From NCBI GenBank assembly GCA_026260175.1, contig JAKCWW010000107.1, positions 1-64,000 of the forward strand: 64,000 nt of DNA, given 5' to 3'. The position numbers were made by a program, and so were the translations under genes. Source of the stretch: Reticulitermes lucifugus. Taxonomy: Eukaryota; Arthropoda; Insecta; Blattodea; Rhinotermitidae. Below, piece after piece: positions 60,985 to 64,000 of the stretch (the stretch's first letter is position 1; each line of letters starts with the position of its first letter). The notes under the pieces are model-generated. The model saw only the letters and a program-made list of their open reading frames with translations, was not told where the DNA came from and searched no databases.

Positions 60985-62219
60985 AACGTTTAGAAAAATG
61001 TAAATACCTGTCAGTACCAGTAAAAAATCAAATTTAATTAAACATTGCTCCGTTGCTTATGGTGCAAAATCATCAGGCATGTTGAGAGATGTACGTTTAC
61101 AGCATTTTACAAGATAATGTCCCATGCGTTGCTATAATGGCTAGTGACAAGCAATGGAAACCCTCAGCAAATATTCCTGGTCGGCTAAACCGAATGTAGT
61201 TTGCACTTTTCTGGTATATGAGGCAGAAAATTTCGATTAAAATCGAAGCCCTTTCGGAGCTTTCTCCTTCGCCCTTCAGGGTTGTCCTCATCTTCTTGTT
61301 GTTTAACAACACTGTTTGACAACATTGCAAAGGCAGACAGTAATGTCATTCGAAATACTTTTTGTTTTTAATAGATTTTTACATTATCATATCCCAAGTA
61401 ACTGGAATCTACAACATCGCTGTGGTGAATTCAAATCTCAGGTAAACACAATGTGTGCAGGAACGCAGCTACACTGACCGCTTGCTGTGTAGCCAGTGGT
61501 CTCAACTGGACGTTGAGCCAGCTATACTTCAGGTATTTCGTGAGATAAAGTGAATTCTGATTGGATACATTATTGGTCAGAGCTGCAAGATAATAACCTA
61601 CAAAAAAACAGTAAAGATATTACGGACTTCATGTTAAGAGATGTTCAGGTTTGACTTTATTCATCTTAATCTTACACTAGTCACAAACGACTCATTTAAC
61701 TGGGACCGAAAAGTGCTTTTTTCTCTTCATGAAAATCTTTTACAGCCATAAAAATTTTGCGATATTTAACTCAGCACTGAAATATCTGTCATCTGCAGTT
61801 GTAATTTCGTTGCCAAGATAAGGCGCCGGACTCGCCGCAAGGTTTAATTGAATCAAGAGTGATTAAAGCTGCAGGCCATGGCGCAATCTGATTAAAATTT
61901 CATTTAGCAACAACGAGGACAGAATTCAACAATCACATTAGCTCAGAATTACGCATTCACATCTAGAAACTGCGTTGGCCTTGTTCTGAACTTAATCCTT
62001 CATCTCTAACTTCTAGGCAGAGTCTTGGGGGTAGAGATATGATCTGTCTAGAAGTGAAATAACACTGGAAGAGAAAGTTAAAGTATAATAAAATACACAT
62101 AATTTGTACTACGTTTGCTTTACATTTAAAACTTTTATTATTGTTCCTTCTGATTCTTCTCTGTCCTTAATTTTCCGCCTCCCTTTGTTTATTGTAAGAG
62201 ATCGGGTTTAAAGTTCGAG

Positions 62220-62285
62220 CTGTTTGAGGTGCAACTTCCTGTTTGAGGTGCAACTGCCTGTTTGAGGTGCAACTGCCTGTTTCAG
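62220..62285. repeat. 19-bp tandem repeat, three and a half units
   Basis: CTGTTTGAGGTGCAACTTC is followed by two copies of CTGTTTGAGGTGCAACTGC and the partial unit CTGTTTCAG, at 62220, 62239, 62258 and 62277. The units are nearly identical, so the expansion is recent. Confidence 0.93.
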
Positions 62286-63146
62286 TCCTGCAGATATTCC
62301 GGTAAGCATTCTCTTGATAGTTTCAAAATTTGGTTCGTTGCTAAGCTGAACTATCTACATGACTTTCTGTCCAATAATTCTCAACGAATGTCCATTATAT
62401 TTGGTGTTGTTATTCCACAAATACAAAGATAATTTGGAAGAATATATGTTAATATTTTTCATTGTCTTTGACAAAAACCAAAATCGTAATGAGCAGCCAA
62501 TTAGATTTTTCGGATTTCACCCTGTATCTACTTACTTCGATATTCCTTAAATTATGGATTCATTTAAACTGCGCAGATCAAAAGAAGCTCTTATTTTGTA
62601 CGAGTACTTACTTCGTTGAAGACCACAATTAATCCACGTCCTGTACATAGGCTATATATAAGTCTATCCCTGTCCTTTGTGCTAAGTATCTTTTCTGCAC
62701 TAAAGTTTTCATGATCAGGAAAAAGTATTTTTTATTTTTACAATGCTTGCTCCCACAGACTCCCTTTTAAATTAGCCGGGTAACAGTGGAAAAATACCAG
62801 GAGTGTTTGACACACTGATGGGAAACACCCATCAAAAATTAAAACATCATTTTAGAACACGATTATTGGTAGGTTTGTGTTACTACCAAAAGGTTTAAGT
62901 AAATGCATATAAAGAGAGTATTAATATTTTCGTACTAGAAGTATAAAACCGATAAAAAGGAGTTAAACAAGAGTGTTACTTTCACATGTTTCATGTATAA
63001 AGGAGTAGCATTTGTGGTAAAATTATATTACGTTATTGGCTAAATAAACGTGTCTTATACAGACAGCATTAATATTTTCATGCTGGACAATTAAAATCGG
63101 TAAAAAGCAATTAAAATACCCATTAAGCCCCAGAAGTACTTAGTGG

Positions 63147-63428
63147 ATGTTGATGAAACAATGTAAGAAAGAAAAGACTTTTAACCGAGAAAGAAGAAGG
63201 GCTTGGTTGGATCTAAAGCGTCAGGAGCGTTTCTGCAATAAGATAAGAAGAAATGCAAAACGCATGGCTGAAATGAGTGCTCGAGATGGTGAACAACAAT
63301 AAAAGCTCGATGAGCTGCTGAATTTAACAGTTGCCTTCGAAGAGGAAAAAATTATTCTTCCAAGTATCGACTTAGCTCGAGTAAACCACAATTACTCTCT
63401 TTACCCGAAAGGAGAAAACTTTCAGTAA
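63147..63428 (+). pseudogene. Unrecognised broken open frame (basic, helix-prone)
   Basis: From ATG at 63147 one frame runs 51 codons to a TAA at 63300, then continues open for 41 more codons to a second TAA at 63426. The first part is strongly basic (NRERRRAWLDLKRQERF), the second acidic then mixed (LDELLNLTVAFEEEKIILPS). A single interior stop in 93 codons of AT-rich DNA hints at a former coding sequence, for instance of a mobile element, but I do not recognise it and chance is possible. Confidence 0.2.
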
Positions 63429-64000
63429 TTGCAGCAGCATTCCCAATGACAAAAAATTAGAAAATACAAGAGCAAAATTTCGAACATGTTGCGAATTGCG
63501 AGGTTTGAGATTTTCGAAAAATATCTTCTTCTACGATGCGTCATTGTGTGTCCATTTACCCACAGATGCAGGGTCACATTCAAGAAACCGCCATCCTTGT
63601 TGGGATTTATCTTGAAGACCCCGTTTCTTCTTACAGTTAATTATATGTTGCCAAGTTATTGTCAGAAATAGTAGCATTGCCAACATTTTCATGAAATAAA
63701 CAGCAAGACAGGGCCCAATATTAATCAATGACAGTATTTTAATTCAGAATATTGCTTATGCTAAAATCCTTCTTGATTAATAATATAAAATTATTATAAA
63801 TGACAGTCACGTTCTGTATGTCTTCGTTTGTTGAGCTATGATTGTTTGATATTTTATTCGATTCTAAAAAAAACCTTTTGATAACCTTTGTTTGCCAATC
63901 CGTTATTTTTGATAGGTAAACACTAGTTGTATGTGTTGCCATTAACATGTGACACCCGCTTTGTGATAAAATACCTCGTCAAATCATAAATTAAAGGAAG

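Larger units (their letters stand above)
52577..64000 (-). other. 5' intron or flank of the sidestep-family gene
   Basis: This is sequence upstream of the first visible exon. The preceding exon must end in phase 1 with a G (to make Val with TT) and should encode a signal peptide. I looked for a minus-strand Met followed by a hydrophobic run and a GT donor and found no convincing candidate, so it may be beyond 64000. Besides the two family-C retroposons, a hammerhead-like module, a purine-rich tract and a 19-bp tandem repeat, no gene is visible. Minus-strand frames at 57781-58035 (cysteine-rich) and 58282-58533 are unrecognised and probably chance. Confidence 0.6.

Overview
This window looks like AT-rich nuclear DNA from a large-genome insect. 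The only well-supported host gene is a sidestep-family immunoglobulin-superfamily receptor, an arthropod family, read on the minus strand. The interspersed repeats (tRNA-headed SINEs and worn 3' tails of non-LTR retrotransposons) resemble those I associate with cockroach and termite genomes. A blattodean host is therefore my best guess, but it rests on recalled repeat style and not on a search.

Three consecutive coding exons of the gene lie at 52444-52576, 41356-41564 and 2722-2832, all minus strand. Their splice sites are canonical and their phases (1, 2, 1, 1) join without a break into about 151 residues, covering the first Ig domain and the start of the second. The introns are 10,879 and 38,523 bp. 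The signal-peptide exon should lie upstream (above 52576 or beyond 64000), and the remaining Ig domains, fibronectin-type region, membrane segment and tail lie off the left edge. Nearly all of the window is thus intron or 5' flank of one neuronal recognition gene.

The introns hold repeats. There are five copies of one tRNA-derived SINE family (7.4, 8.3, 18.8, 42.0 and 48.4 kb), two with clear target-site duplications and two broken by assembly gaps. A second tRNA-headed SINE sits at 32.3 kb. A third retroposon family has two copies sharing one end (55.6 and 60.9 kb). Three decayed reverse-transcriptase C-terminal tails lie at 11.7, 17.2 and 47.4 kb. A roughly 500-bp dispersed repeat occurs at 10.1 and 45.1 kb. 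Mini- and microsatellites and a perfect 25-bp hairpin (4.7 kb) complete the list.

Two less ordinary items stand out. The first is a compact plus-strand unit at 3755-4240 inside the 38.5-kb intron: TATA box, initiator, 89-codon ORF with a signal-peptide-like start, and polyadenylation signal. It may be a small nested gene. The second is a short module that recurs at least six times on both strands, with a CTGANGA box, a spacer or hairpin, then GAAAC. In several copies flanking arms differ in sequence yet still pair, and a short palindrome follows GAA. This is the layout of a minimal, dimer-type hammerhead ribozyme and may mark remnants of an element family that carries one.

Everything outside the sidestep exons is interpreted without database searches, and most other open frames look like chance.
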